In this document: in pieces, positions 6,329 through 7,035 of the stretch | Layout: every line of letters begins with the position of its first letter | Numbering within the stretch: the first letter of the stretch is position 1 | Assembly (NCBI GenBank): GCA_035705495.1 | Contig: DASSWB010000133.1 | Location: forward strand, 1 to 7,035 | DNA: 7,035 bases | Direction of reading: 5' to 3' | Source of the DNA: DASSWB01 sp035705495 | GTDB lineage: Bacteria > Bacteroidota > Bacteroidia > Flavobacteriales > Flavobacteriaceae | Program-made: the position numbers and the translations under genes | The notes under the pieces: generated by a model | Seen by the model: only the letters and a program-made list of their open reading frames with translations | Told to the model about the DNA's origin: nothing | Database searches by the model: none

Positions 6329-6336
6329 CAAAAGTA
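6329..6336 (-). promoter_or_regulatory. candidate serS promoter (-7 box TACTTTTG)
   Basis: The minus strand carries TACTTTTG, a perfect match to the Bacteroidota -7 consensus TAnnTTTG, about 44 bases before the serS ATG. A TTG -33 candidate (plus strand CAA at 6361-6363, inside the end of the upstream gene) is 24 bases away, one base beyond the usual range. Position in the gap and the exact box make it the best promoter candidate in the window. Confidence 0.45.
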
Positions 6337-6351
6337 CGAAAGCAATATTAA

Positions 6352-7035
6352 CTATTCTTCCAAAGATGAAGGTAAAATCCAATCGTGGTGGGAAAAATGT
6401 TTCCATTCTTCCGCGGCCAAATCAACTTTGGAATTTATGAGTTGTTTGGAAGGTTTTCCGTTGATGCTTACCCAGCAGGTAACATAAACTCCAACTGCTT
6501 TGCCCTTCTTTTCAAATTCCTTTTCCAAGTACTGCGCAAATTGCCAAATCACATCAGGTTTGGTGCTTGCGGCTCGTATTTGTACGCTGGTCAAATAATC
6601 ACTTTTATCAATTACAATTTTTTCGCCAGTGGCTTTATCTATTACTTTATAGACTGCAATCCCACTTTTTGACCGAAGCATCATTCGCCAACTTAATCGG
6701 TGTCCTTCTTCCGTCCAGAGCACATCGTCTTTAAAAAACCAATGTCTGAGCGGAAGTGAAATTTGCACCACAAACCACAGACTTAAAAATGCGATGAGGA
6801 TTTTTTTATACTTCGAAATTGTTATTTCACTTCCATCGTAATGCGGTTTATTCGAGAGGAATAAATTGTTTATTTTTTGAGTTGGAAAAAAGAAAACGGT
6901 GAACCCCAATGCCAAATACGGGAATATTCCGATTTGAAAAACGAAACTGTTGAAGAGGTGAAAAAAAATAGCGGCGATAAAAGCGAAGGTTCTCGTTTTT
7001 TTCCAAAGTAAAAAAGGGATAATCAGCAAATCGAA
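6352..7035 (-). CDS. HTTM / vitamin K-dependent gamma-carboxylase-like membrane protein, C-terminal part
   Basis: The frame is open from the right edge (reading FDLLIIPFLLWKKTRT) to TAG at 6354-6352, so the 227 visible residues are the C-terminal part of a longer protein. The TTG at 7029 is internal, not a start. Visible features are hydrophobic helices at about residues 5-50, with the family-style FFHLFNSFVFQIGIFPYLAL, another helix at about 78-94, and then the conserved SLPLRHWFFKDDVLWTEEGH and RLSWRMMLRSKSG block. A soluble tail of roughly 100 residues follows. This is typical of bacterial HTTM-domain proteins related to vertebrate gamma-glutamyl carboxylase; the bacterial members' substrate is mostly unknown. 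The N-terminal membrane helices that would hold any catalytic residues are outside the window, so activity cannot be judged. Confidence 0.88.
   Translation of the reverse strand, partial: FDLLIIPFLLWKKTRTFAFIAAIFFHLFNSFVFQIGIFPYLALGFTVFFFPTQKINNLFLSNKPHYDGSEITISKYKKILIAFLSLWFVVQISLPLRHWFFKDDVLWTEEGHRLSWRMMLRSKSGIAVYKVIDKATGEKIVIDKSDYLTSVQIRAASTKPDVIWQFAQYLEKEFEKKGKAVGVYVTCWVSINGKPSKQLINSKVDLAAEEWKHFSHHDWILPSSLEE

Noticed and set aside
1..7035. CRISPR array, tRNA or rRNA gene, insertion sequence, or defence system
   Set aside because: No regularly spaced repeats, cloverleaf, transposase or known defence domain found on either strand; the window is mainly ordinary housekeeping sequence.

Overview
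The window looks like chromosomal DNA from a Bacteroidota bacterium, most likely a member of the Flavobacteriia. Four things point there: protein sequences typical of that class (MgtE, RsmA, SerRS and a DUF4286-type protein), moderate-to-low GC, weak or absent Shine-Dalgarno sequences, and a promoter candidate with the Bacteroidota -7 box TAnnTTTG. Genus cannot be settled from this sequence.

Every well-supported gene is on the minus strand, so transcription runs from high to low coordinates. In that order they are: the C-terminal half of an HTTM / vitamin K-dependent gamma-carboxylase-like membrane protein (6352-7035, cut by the window edge); serS (5013-6284); an exported TPR-repeat protein (3101-4891); a small DUF4286-type protein (2768-3088); rsmA/ksgA (1826-2680); and mgtE (496-1848). 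The TPR and DUF4286 genes are 12 bp apart, and rsmA overlaps mgtE by 23 bp, so these look like two tightly linked pairs inside one directional cluster. The clear functions are tRNA charging, 30S maturation and Mg2+ uptake. That is a housekeeping, translation-linked neighbourhood, and I see no defence, mobile or biosynthetic system in it.

The first 495 bases are the unusual part. Going inward from the left edge, they hold a possible C-terminal coding fragment on the plus strand (1-159) and a short minus-strand coding remnant (154-270). Next comes a 91-bp imperfect palindrome (266-356) that resembles the short palindromic repeats scattered through Bacteroidota genomes and is flanked by identical 9-bp direct repeats. 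Last is a long A/T-armed hairpin with a GC core (420-463), just past the end of mgtE. A shorter relative of the palindromic repeat lies between the DUF4286 gene and rsmA (2726-2750). The other gaps are short: 121 bp after serS, with an inverted repeat and a possible promoter, and 67 bp before serS, with a good -7 box.
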